A stretch of 33,812 nucleotides of DNA, taken from contig JBQCDV010000204.1 of NCBI GenBank assembly GCA_051960855.1, forward strand, positions 1 through 33,812, given 5' to 3'. This DNA comes from JBQCDV01 sp051960855. Its GTDB lineage: Bacteria; Actinomycetota; Actinomycetes; JAJZTN01. A program made the position numbers and the translations under genes. Shown here one piece after another: positions 1-7,154 of the stretch; the stretch's first letter is position 1; each line of letters starts with the position of its first letter. The notes beneath the pieces were generated by a model, which worked only from the letters and a program-made list of their open reading frames with translations, was not told the DNA's origin and did not search any database.

Positions 1-637
1 TCTGCTCGCTGCGCGGGGTGACGTAGGGATAGGCGTAGATCTGGCCGTGCGGGTGATGCAGGGTCACCCCGATCTCCTGGCCCCGGTTCTCGAAGCAGAA
101 GACCTGCTCGACGTGAGGCAGGGCGGACAGGGCCGCCGTGCGGTCGGCCCAGGCGGCGAGCACGGTGCGGACTCTCGCCGGCGTCAGCTCGGAGAACGAC
201 GACTCGTGGTCGGAGGTGAAGAGCACGACCTCGCAGCGTCCGTAGGAGGGGCGACGGGTGGCCAACCGGGGACCGGTGGAGTCGGGGTCGACGAACTCCG
301 GCACGTGCGGCGCGTCCTCCGAGAAGGACGGGAACCGGTTCTGGAACACCACGACGTCGTAGGCCGGCGAGGGGACCTCGGTGTGCCGCCCGTTGACGCT
401 GGGGCACAGCGGGCACTCGTCGGCGGGCGGCAGGAAGGTCCGCCCCTGCCGGTGTGAGGCGATCGCCACCCACTCGTCGAGCAGGGCGTCGTAGCGGAGC
501 TCGGACCCCTGTCGCACCGGCGGCAGGTCCCGTGGGTCGACCAGGACGCGCTCGGCGGAGGTCCCGTCCTCGTCGAAGTAGATGATCTCGCGGCCGTCAG
601 CCAGGTGCGCCGACGTTCGCTTGATGGTGTGGGTCAC
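1..637 (-). CDS. galT: Galactose-1-phosphate uridylyltransferase (partial, C-terminus beyond left edge)
   Basis: Leloir-pathway enzyme of the cytoplasm that exchanges UMP between UDP-glucose and galactose-1-phosphate. The first 212 residues are visible. They contain the zinc-type pair CPLC (C75, C78), an FQNRFP segment near residue 98 and the catalytic HPHGQ motif at 195-199, in which H197 is expected to be the uridylylated nucleophile. Family members run to about 350 residues, so roughly 140 are missing only because the window ends. The GTG start at 637 overlaps the TGA of the upstream DeoR-type gene (GTGA), and a GGGAGG-like Shine-Dalgarno lies just before it. It is the third gene of the beta-galactosidase/regulator/galT unit and handles galactose released by the two glycosidases here. 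galK would be expected just outside the window. Confidence 0.95.
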   Translation of the reverse strand, partial: MTHTIKRTSAHLADGREIIYFDEDGTSAERVLVDPRDLPPVRQGSELRYDALLDEWVAIASHRQGRTFLPPADECPLCPSVNGRHTEVPSPAYDVVVFQNRFPSFSEDAPHVPEFVDPDSTGPRLATRRPSYGRCEVVLFTSDHESSFSELTPARVRTVLAAWADRTAALSALPHVEQVFCFENRGQEIGVTLHHPHGQIYAYPYVTPRSEQ

Positions 638-1452
638 GAGCGCCCTCCCGAAGCTCCCGAGGCGAGGTCGAGCCGGCGTGCCGCTGTCACGGTGACCACC
701 TGCTCCACGTGCGCGGCCAGGACGGCGTGGGCCTCCTCGCCGATCCCGCTATCGGTCACCAGCACGCTGGCGGCGTCGAGCGGGGCGATCCGGGACAGAC
801 CGCGGATCCCCCACTTGGTGGAGTCCGCGACGACGACCAGGTCGGCCGCGGCGGCCACGAGAGCCTGGTTCGTTTCGGACTCGTGGAGGTTCGGGGTGGT
901 GAAGCCCGTCCGCTCGTCCATGCCGTGGACCCCGAGGAAAACGAGGTCGAAGTGCAGGGTCCGCAGAGCCTGCACCGCCACCGGTCCCACGAGCGCGTCC
1001 GAGGGCGTGCGCATGCCGCCGGTGAGGATGACGGTGAGGTCGTCGCGGGCGCTGGCGTGCAGGACGTCGGCGATGCGCATGGAGTTGGTGACGACGGTGA
1101 GGTCGGGAATCGTGACCAGCCGGCGAGCCAGGGCATAGGTCGTCGTCCCGGCGCTGAGCGCGATCGCGGCCCCGGGCTCGACGAAGGCGGCAGCGGCCTC
1201 GGCGATCGCCTCCTTCTCCGCCAGCTCGCGCACCGACTTGGCCTCGAAGCCGGGCTCGTCGGTGCTGTGGTCCTGGGGCAGGGTCGCGCCGCCGTGGACC
1301 TTGTCCACGAGGCCGGCCGCGGCCAGAGCCTCCAGGTCGCGGCGGACGGTCATGTCGGAGACGCCGAACTTGCGGGTCAGGTCGCTGACGCGGACCCCCC
1401 CGGAGCGCCGGATCTCCTCGAGGATCGCCGTCTGCCGCTGTGGTGCAAGCAC
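634..1452 (-). CDS. DeoR-family transcriptional regulator of the galactoside locus
   Basis: Sugar-phosphate-responsive repressor of about 272 residues. The N-terminus is a winged helix-turn-helix: the segment RQTAILEEIRRSGG leads into VSDLTRKFGVSDMTVRRDL, the DeoR recognition helix, followed by the GLVDKVHGGA wing. The C-terminal part is a DeoRC sensor domain with SAGTTTYALA, VVTNSMRIA, ILTGG and GVHGMDERTGFTTPN blocks. The GTG start at 1452 (VLAPQRQ) lies one base after the beta-galactosidase stop. A longer reading frame runs upstream to 1758, but it lies inside the beta-galactosidase gene and lacks family similarity, so the short start is chosen. Its position between the glycosidase and galT suggests local control, probably through the repeats in the divergent promoter around 3615-3670. 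The effector, perhaps a galactose or tagatose phosphate, is not known from sequence. Confidence 0.9.
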   Translation of the reverse strand: MLAPQRQTAILEEIRRSGGVRVSDLTRKFGVSDMTVRRDLEALAAAGLVDKVHGGATLPQDHSTDEPGFEAKSVRELAEKEAIAEAAAAFVEPGAAIALSAGTTTYALARRLVTIPDLTVVTNSMRIADVLHASARDDLTVILTGGMRTPSDALVGPVAVQALRTLHFDLVFLGVHGMDERTGFTTPNLHESETNQALVAAAADLVVVADSTKWGIRGLSRIAPLDAASVLVTDSGIGEEAHAVLAAHVEQVVTVTAARRLDLASGASGGRS

Positions 1453-1453
1453 G

Positions 1454-3511
1454 TCACGCGCCCCGGTCGCTGGACTCGCGCACGACCAGAACGTCGCCCG
1501 CGGCCACCTCGCCGCCGCCGTCGAGCTCGGCGCCGGAGAGCAGGTCCGTGCCGGAGACGTGCAGCTTCGCCGGCGCCGTGCCGTGGTTGAGCGCGAACAG
1601 GAACGACGTCCCGTCGGCCGCGCGTCGGCGGACGAGCTCCAGGCCCTCGTCTGCCTGGGCGACGGGAGCGACGCCGGCCTCCTCCGCGATGCGGTGGAGC
1701 AGCAGCCGCAGGTGGTGCTCGTCGGGACGGGTGGCGAGGTACCACGCCACCCCCTCACCCACCTCGTGCCGCGTCACGGCGGGGACGCCGGGAAGGGGTC
1801 CGTCCTCGTAGGAGGCCACGGCGGTGGCGCCCTCGAGGTGCAGCCACTCGGTCCAGACCGAGGCGCGGCTGCCGTCGTCCAGCGTCACGGCCTCGCCCTC
1901 CCGCAGCGGGAAGAACTCCTCGCTGCGCACGCCCAGCAGCTCGCGGAAGGCGCCGGGGTAGCCGCCGAGGCGGATGTGGTCCTCCTCGTCGACGATGCCG
2001 CTGAAGTAGGTGACGAGCACGTGGCCGCCGCCCTCGACGTAGCGCCGCAGCGCGGCTGCATCCGCGTCGCTGACGAGGTAGAGGGTGGGGACGACCACCA
2101 GCCGGTACGCGGACAGGTCCGTGGACGGGTGCACGACGTCGACTCCGACCTGCTGACGCCACAGGGCCTCATAGGTGCGGCGGAGCATGTCGGGGTAGGT
2201 GACGTCGACGGAGGGATGCGAGTCGAGCTCGACGGCCCACCACGCCTCCCAGTCGTGCAGGACCGCGACCTCGGACTCGACACGGCTGCCGAGGACCGGC
2301 CGCAGGGACTGCAGGTCGCGCCCGAGCTGGCACACCTCACGGAAGACCTTGGTATCCGCGCCGGCGTGCGGGACCAGTGCGCTGTGGAACTTCTCGGCCC
2401 CCGCCGCAGAGGCGCGCCACTGGAAGAAGAGGACCGCGTCGGCGCCGTGCGCGACGTGCGCCAGGCTGTTGCGCCGCAGCTGGCCCGGGAGCTTGGCCAC
2501 GTTGCGCGGCTGCCAGTTGACGGCACTCGTGGAGTGCTCCATCAGAAACCAGGGGTCGCCGCCGGCGACGCCACGGGTGGTGTCGGCCGAGAGGGCCAGG
2601 CCGATGTGGGCGTCCGGGTCGGCCGCGGTCAGGTAGTGGTCGTTGGAGACCAGGTCGACGTCGTCGGTCCACGTCGCGTAGTCCATGTACTTGATGCCCG
2701 TGCCGACCATGAAGTTCGTCGTCACCGGCTTGTCGGAGTAGCGGCGGATCACGTCGCGCTCGAGGCGCAGCTGCTCGCGTTGCTCATCGGAGGAGAAGCG
2801 GAAGAAGTCCAGCTGGTGCGTCGGGTTGACAAAGGTTGGCGCCAGCCGCGGGGGGTTGACCTCCTGCCAGTCGTCGTAGCGCTGGCTCCAGAACGACGTG
2901 CCCCAGGCCTCGTTCAGCCGCTCGATGCTGCCGTAGCGGTCCTGCAGCCAGGCGCGGAAGGCCGCTGCGGAGACATCGCAGTAGCAGTGGACGTTGTGGC
3001 ACCCCAGCTCGTTGGAGACGTGCCACATGACGACGGCCGGGTGGGCGGCGTAGCGAGAGGCCAGCAGCTCGGCGACCGCCAGCGAGCGCTCCCGGAAGAC
3101 GGGGCTGCTGGGGCAGTATGCCTGTCGGCCACCGGGGAAGAGCCGGACGCCCTCCCGGTTGACCGGCAGCGTCTCGGGGTGCAGCCGAGCCAGCCACGGC
3201 GGCGGCGAGGCCGTCGCCGTGGCGAGGTCGACGCGGATGCCGTTCGCGTGCAGCAGGTCGAGGACCTCGTCGAGCCACGCCGTGTCCCACACGCCCGGCC
3301 GCGGTTGCAGCCTCGCCCAGGAGAAGATCGCGACGGAGACGAGGTTGACGCCGGCCTCACGCATGAGACGGACGTCCTCGTCCCAGACGGCGCGGGGCCA
3401 CTGGTCGGGGTTGTAGTCGCCGCCGTAGGCCAGGCCGTCGAGGTCAGGGATGCGCCACTGCACGGACGAAGCGTGGCCCGCGGGACCACGGAAGTCAACA
3501 CGTTCGAACAT
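1454..3511 (-). CDS. GH42 beta-galactosidase
   Basis: Retaining beta-galactosidase of glycoside hydrolase family 42, 685 residues, the usual family length, with no signal peptide, so cytoplasmic. The N-terminal TIM barrel begins at YGGDYNPDQWP (29-39). The acid/base is E168 in WHVSNELG and the nucleophile is E325 in WFLMEHSTSAVNW. A trimerisation domain and a small C-terminal domain follow. Of the cysteines that bind structural zinc in the Thermus enzyme, C133, C176 and C178 are present, but the last position of the CxCxxC motif is Ser181. The ATG at 3511 has a GGGA sequence eight bases upstream; V17 is a possible later start. First gene of the minus-strand unit, one base ahead of the DeoR-type regulator. 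The natural substrate could be lactose, galacto-oligosaccharides or plant galactan fragments. Confidence 0.93.
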   Translation of the reverse strand: MFERVDFRGPAGHASSVQWRIPDLDGLAYGGDYNPDQWPRAVWDEDVRLMREAGVNLVSVAIFSWARLQPRPGVWDTAWLDEVLDLLHANGIRVDLATATASPPPWLARLHPETLPVNREGVRLFPGGRQAYCPSSPVFRERSLAVAELLASRYAAHPAVVMWHVSNELGCHNVHCYCDVSAAAFRAWLQDRYGSIERLNEAWGTSFWSQRYDDWQEVNPPRLAPTFVNPTHQLDFFRFSSDEQREQLRLERDVIRRYSDKPVTTNFMVGTGIKYMDYATWTDDVDLVSNDHYLTAADPDAHIGLALSADTTRGVAGGDPWFLMEHSTSAVNWQPRNVAKLPGQLRRNSLAHVAHGADAVLFFQWRASAAGAEKFHSALVPHAGADTKVFREVCQLGRDLQSLRPVLGSRVESEVAVLHDWEAWWAVELDSHPSVDVTYPDMLRRTYEALWRQQVGVDVVHPSTDLSAYRLVVVPTLYLVSDADAAALRRYVEGGGHVLVTYFSGIVDEEDHIRLGGYPGAFRELLGVRSEEFFPLREGEAVTLDDGSRASVWTEWLHLEGATAVASYEDGPLPGVPAVTRHEVGEGVAWYLATRPDEHHLRLLLHRIAEEAGVAPVAQADEGLELVRRRAADGTSFLFALNHGTAPAKLHVSGTDLLSGAELDGGGEVAAGDVLVVRESSDRGA

Positions 3512-3614
3512 CCGGTGTGTCCCATATCAGACGTACTCGAGGCCTCGCCGCCATTCGTCCGATGTCCGTGTTGTTCCTCCCTCCGCGGCGAACTCCCTTG
3601 TCGCCCTTCGCGAA

Positions 3615-3670
3615 ATCGTTACGTCGAGATGCTTGACACGCCCTTGCTGATCACCGCATCGTTACCTCGA
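3615..3670. promoter_or_regulatory. Paired direct repeats and -35 element in the divergent galactoside promoter
   Basis: Two near-identical 13-mers, ATCGTTACGTCGA (3615-3627) and ATCGTTACCTCGA (3658-3670), differ at one base and are 43 bp apart, close to four helical turns. Between them lies TTGACA (3633-3638), a good -35 for the plus-strand transporter operon; the -10 would fall at about 3657-3662 (CATCGT, poor), inside the second repeat. Binding there would block RNA polymerase. The adjacent DeoR-family regulator is the obvious candidate ligand, since that family often binds direct repeats. The repeats are seen directly; the assignment is inference. Confidence 0.5.
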
Positions 3671-3744
3671 TTCGTGAGCGGTCCTGTCCGTTTGTGTTGG
3701 ATTCCGGTCGCTCCCGACGCCCTACCCGAGCCCAGGAGGCCCGT

Positions 3745-5139
3745 ATGACCCGCCCCTCGACCGAGGGCGAGTACCTCGCCCGGATGGTTCCCCCCTCTGT
3801 GGCCGCGACGTCCGCGAGCCGCCGTTCCGTGCTGAAGGTCGCAGCCGGCGCCGGTGCCCTCCTCGGGCTGCCCGGTCTGCTCGCCGCGTGCAGCTCCGAC
3901 TCCTCCTCCCAGACCACCACCAGTGGCTCGGCGGCCCCCGCCAGCGGCGGCGCCGGCGGCAGCGGTGGCGGCAAGGTCTCGGGCACGGTCACGGTCGGGT
4001 CCAACGCCTCGGACGAGACACCGAAGAAGGTCCTCGCGGCAGAGGCCGACGCCTTCACGAAGAAGTCCGGGGCCGACGTCAAGATCAACACCGTCGACCA
4101 CAACACGTTCCAGGAGAACATCAACAACTACCTGCAGGGCCAGCCGGACGACGTCTTCACGTGGTTCGCCGGCTACCGGATGCGCTTCTTCGCCTCCAAG
4201 GGCCTCGCCGGTGACATCAGCGACGTATGGACCAACCTGTCAGGCTTCTCGGACGCCTTCAAGAAGGCCTCGACGGGCGACGACGGCAAGCAGTACCTCG
4301 TGCCGTCGGACTACTACCCCTGGGCCGTCTTCTACCGGAAGTCGCTGTGGCAGCAGAAGGGCTACGAGGTCCCCAAGACCCTCGACGACCTGGTCGCGCT
4401 GTCCAAGAAGATGCAGGGTGACGGCCTCAACCCGATCGCCTTCGCCGACAAGGACGGCTGGCCGGCGATGGGCACGTTCGACGCCCTCAACATGCGCGTC
4501 AACGGCTACGACTTCCACATCAGCCTGATGGCCGGCAAGGAGTCGTGGGACTCGGACAAGGTCAAGAAGGTCTTCGACACGTGGAAGGGCCTGCTGCCCT
4601 ACCACCAGCCCGACTCCCTGGGTCGCACCTGGCAGGAGGCGGCGCAGAGCCTGCAGCAGAAGAAGTCCGGCATGTACCTGCTCGGCCTCTTCGTCGCGCA
4701 GCAGTTCGGTCAGGACGAGCAGGACGACATCGACTTCTTCACGTTCCCCGAGGTCGACAGCACGATCGGCTCCGACGCGCTGGACGCCCCGATCGACGGC
4801 TACATGATGGCCAAGAAGCCCAAGAACGAGGAGGCGGCCAAGGCCCTGCTCACGTTCCTCGGCTCCCCGGAGGCGGGGGACATCGGCGTCAAGATCGACC
4901 CGGGCACGCTACAGCCGAACTCGAAGACCGACACCAGCAGCTACACCGCCCTGCAGCAGAAGGCGGCGCAACTGGTCGGTGACGCCAAGTCGATCGCGCA
5001 GTTCCTCGACCGCGACACCCGTCCGGACTTCGCGTCCACCGTGATGATTCCCGCCCTGCAGGACTTCATCAAGAACCCGAACGACATCGACGGGCTCACC
5101 AAGCGCATCGAGCAGCAGAAGAAGGCCATCTTCGTCTGA
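3745..5139 (+). CDS. Carbohydrate ABC transporter substrate-binding lipoprotein
   Basis: Family 1 extracellular solute-binding protein of 464 residues that captures oligosaccharides outside the membrane and delivers them to the two permeases downstream. The N-terminus carries a twin-arginine SRRSVLK motif (R26, R27), a hydrophobic stretch and a lipobox ending LLAAC with lipidation at C49, so it is predicted to be a Tat-exported lipoprotein. A Ser/Thr/Gly-rich linker (about 51-75) precedes the MalE-like fold. The ATG at 3745 follows AGGAGG by five bases; an upstream in-frame extension to 3694 lacks such a signal and was not used. The neighbouring alpha- and beta-galactosidases suggest galactosides such as raffinose-family sugars, melibiose or lactose. 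The exact sugar cannot be read from the sequence. Confidence 0.93.
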   Translation: MTRPSTEGEYLARMVPPSVAATSASRRSVLKVAAGAGALLGLPGLLAACSSDSSSQTTTSGSAAPASGGAGGSGGGKVSGTVTVGSNASDETPKKVLAAEADAFTKKSGADVKINTVDHNTFQENINNYLQGQPDDVFTWFAGYRMRFFASKGLAGDISDVWTNLSGFSDAFKKASTGDDGKQYLVPSDYYPWAVFYRKSLWQQKGYEVPKTLDDLVALSKKMQGDGLNPIAFADKDGWPAMGTFDALNMRVNGYDFHISLMAGKESWDSDKVKKVFDTWKGLLPYHQPDSLGRTWQEAAQSLQQKKSGMYLLGLFVAQQFGQDEQDDIDFFTFPEVDSTIGSDALDAPIDGYMMAKKPKNEEAAKALLTFLGSPEAGDIGVKIDPGTLQPNSKTDTSSYTALQQKAAQLVGDAKSIAQFLDRDTRPDFASTVMIPALQDFIKNPNDIDGLTKRIEQQKKAIFV

Positions 5140-5147
5140 CGCTCCCG

Positions 5148-5180
5148 GCCGGCCGCGGGACCTTCGCTCCCGCGGCCGGC
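5148..5180 (+). terminator. Intercistronic hairpin after the binding-protein gene
   Basis: A perfect 13-bp stem (5148-5160 with 5168-5180) closes a seven-base loop (CCTTCGC) in the 102-bp gap between the binding-protein gene and the first permease. There is no U-run, so it is more likely a processing/stability hairpin or partial terminator that leaves more binding-protein mRNA than permease mRNA, as is common in such operons. The stem is seen directly; the role is inference. Confidence 0.55.
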
Positions 5181-5241
5181 TCAGCGCTGGTCCGACGTCC
5201 GGCGCGGCCTACGACCGACATCCGAGTGAGAGGGAGGACGC

Positions 5242-6237
5242 ATGTCCGACCTACCCCTGGTCCCCGCCGAGACGATGCCGGGTGGTCGAGGCCCGGCCAC
5301 CCCGACCACGCGTCGCCGTCGTGTGGGTGGCACCGGCAGACCCCGCCAGCGGCCGTTGAGCCCGCGCGACCGCGTGACGGTCTGCCTGATGGTCCTCGTG
5401 CCGCTGGTCCTCGTCATCGGGCTGGTGTGGCTTCCCGCGATCGTGACGGTGCTGCTGTCCTTCACCAACTGGGACGGCATCGGCGGCCTCGACACCATCA
5501 AGTGGGTCGGGACGACCAACTACCACAACGTCTTCACGATCTACCCGGACTTCCGGCCCGCGGTGGAGCACAACCTGTTGTGGCTCGCGGTGCTCTTCCT
5601 CATCGCCACTCCGCTGGGCATCTTCCTCGCCGTCCTCCTGGACAGGAACCTCCGCGGCGGCCGCTTCTACCAGACTGCGCTCTATCTGCCGGTGGTGTTG
5701 TCGCTGGCTCTCATCGGCTTCATCTGGCAGCTGCAGTTCAGCCGCGACGAGGGTTTCGTCAACTACCTCTTCTACGAGCAGCTGCATCTGCTGAGCAAGC
5801 CGGTCGACTGGTTCGGCGACTCCAGCGTCAACATCTGGGCCGCTCTCATCGCGTCGAGCTGGCGACACGTCGGCTACATCATGCTGCTGTACCTAGCCGG
5901 GCTGAAGGGCGTCGACCCGTCCCTCAAGGAGGCGGCGGCCGTCGACGGGGCCAGCGAGACCAAGACGTTCTTCCGCGTCGTGTTCCCGGTGATGCGTCCC
6001 ATCAACATCATCGTGCTCGTCGTGACCGTCATCGAGTCGCTGCGCGCCTTCGACCTGGTGTGGGTCATCAACAAGGGCCGTAACGGTCTCGAGCTCATCA
6101 GCGCCCTGGTCACCCAGAACGTCGTCGGCGAGGCCAGCCGCATCGGCTTCGGCTCGGCGCTCGCCACGATCATGCTCGTGATCTCGCTGGTGTTCATCGC
6201 GATCTACCTGCGCACCGTCTTCAAGGAGGACCGCTGA
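5242..6237 (+). CDS. Carbohydrate ABC transporter permease, MalF/UgpA type
   Basis: Inner-membrane channel subunit of 331 residues. After a proline- and arginine-rich cytoplasmic N-terminus (about 1-48), six hydrophobic segments can be followed, starting with VCLMVLVPLVLVIGLVWL. The EAA loop that docks on the ATPase is visible as KEAAAVDGA (E230 onward) followed by FFRVVFPVMRP. The ATG at 5242 sits behind a GGAGG Shine-Dalgarno. Its TGA overlaps the ATG of the next gene by one base (TGATG), so the two permeases are translationally coupled and presumably form a heterodimer. No ATP-binding subunit is encoded in the locus, so the pair probably uses a multitask MsiK/MsmK-type ATPase encoded elsewhere, as is usual for actinobacterial sugar importers. 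Confidence 0.93.
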   Translation: MSDLPLVPAETMPGGRGPATPTTRRRRVGGTGRPRQRPLSPRDRVTVCLMVLVPLVLVIGLVWLPAIVTVLLSFTNWDGIGGLDTIKWVGTTNYHNVFTIYPDFRPAVEHNLLWLAVLFLIATPLGIFLAVLLDRNLRGGRFYQTALYLPVVLSLALIGFIWQLQFSRDEGFVNYLFYEQLHLLSKPVDWFGDSSVNIWAALIASSWRHVGYIMLLYLAGLKGVDPSLKEAAAVDGASETKTFFRVVFPVMRPINIIVLVVTVIESLRAFDLVWVINKGRNGLELISALVTQNVVGEASRIGFGSALATIMLVISLVFIAIYLRTVFKEDR

Positions 6238-7154
6238 TGAGCACCGCCGCACCGGCCCGCAGCGTGGCGATCTCGCGCGGAGCCGACTACGCAGCCCCGC
6301 GGCCGCCGCGCTCAAAGCGCTGGGTCCTGCACCTGTTCCTCATCCTGATGTCGGTGCTCTGGCTGTTTCCGCTGCTGTTCGCGGTCATGAGCTCCCTGCG
6401 CAGCTACCAGTACACGTCGGAGCACGGCTACGTCTCCTTCGGCGGCTGGACCCTCGACAACTTCACGACGGCCTGGCAGCGCGCTGACTTCGGACAGCAC
6501 TTCCTGAACTCGGTCTACATCACGGTGCCGGCCGTCATCGCGACGCTCTTCCTCAGCTCCTGCGTCGCCTTCGTGGTCGCGCGGTTCAGCTTCCGGTTCA
6601 ACCTCGTCATGCTCGGGCTCTTCACGGCCGCCAACCTGCTGCCGCAGCAGGCACTGCTGATCCCGCTCTTCCGGCTCTACACCACCGTGCCGCTGCCGGA
6701 CTGGCTCAGCGACTCCGGTCAGCTCTACAACAGCTACCTCGGGCTCATCCTCGTCAACACCGCCTTCCAGTGCGGCTTCTGCACCTTCGTGCTCAGCAAC
6801 TACATGAAGACGCTGCCGCGCGAGCTCTACGAGGCCGCCGAGGTGGACGGCGCAAGTGTGTGGCGCCAGTACTGGCAGCTGACGATGCCGTTGTGCCGCC
6901 CGCCGCTCGCGGCTCTCGCGACCCTGGAGGTGACCTGGATCTACAACGAGTTCTTCTGGGCGACCGTCCTGGTCAGCCGCGGCGACAAGTTCCCGGTCAC
7001 GAGCTCACTGAACAACCTGCGGGGCGAGTTCTTCACCGACAACAACCTGGTGTCAGCCGGCTCGATCCTGGTCGCGATCCCCGTGCTCGTGATCTTCTTC
7101 GTCCTGCAGAAGCAGTTCGTCTCCGGCCTCACCCTGGGCTCGACGAAGGGATGA
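6237..7154 (+). CDS. Carbohydrate ABC transporter permease, MalG/UgpE type
   Basis: Second channel subunit, 305 residues, with six predicted membrane segments beginning at WVLHLFLILMSVLWLFPLLF. The EAA loop reads YEAAEVDGAS (E199 onward) followed by QLTMPLCRPPLAAL, the MalG-type signature. The start codon overlaps the stop of the preceding permease, and its own TGA overlaps the start of the alpha-galactosidase gene (ATGA), so binding protein, permeases and glycosidase form one transcription unit. The C-terminus FVSGLTLGSTKG matches the usual ending of this family (GLTxGAVKG-like). Confidence 0.93.
   Translation: MSTAAPARSVAISRGADYAAPRPPRSKRWVLHLFLILMSVLWLFPLLFAVMSSLRSYQYTSEHGYVSFGGWTLDNFTTAWQRADFGQHFLNSVYITVPAVIATLFLSSCVAFVVARFSFRFNLVMLGLFTAANLLPQQALLIPLFRLYTTVPLPDWLSDSGQLYNSYLGLILVNTAFQCGFCTFVLSNYMKTLPRELYEAAEVDGASVWRQYWQLTMPLCRPPLAALATLEVTWIYNEFFWATVLVSRGDKFPVTSSLNNLRGEFFTDNNLVSAGSILVAIPVLVIFFVLQKQFVSGLTLGSTKG

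Noticed and set aside
3500..3513. TTCGAA-centred dyad at the beta-galactosidase start as a second SOS box
   Set aside because: It is only an 8-bp palindrome (GTTCGAAC) and does not match TCGAAC-N4-GTTCGA.
1238..3748. 836-codon open frame on the plus strand opposite the beta-galactosidase
   Set aside because: It mirrors the GH42, DeoR and promoter regions, has low-complexity Arg/Ala/Val/Gly composition and no family motif; such antisense frames are a by-product of high GC content.
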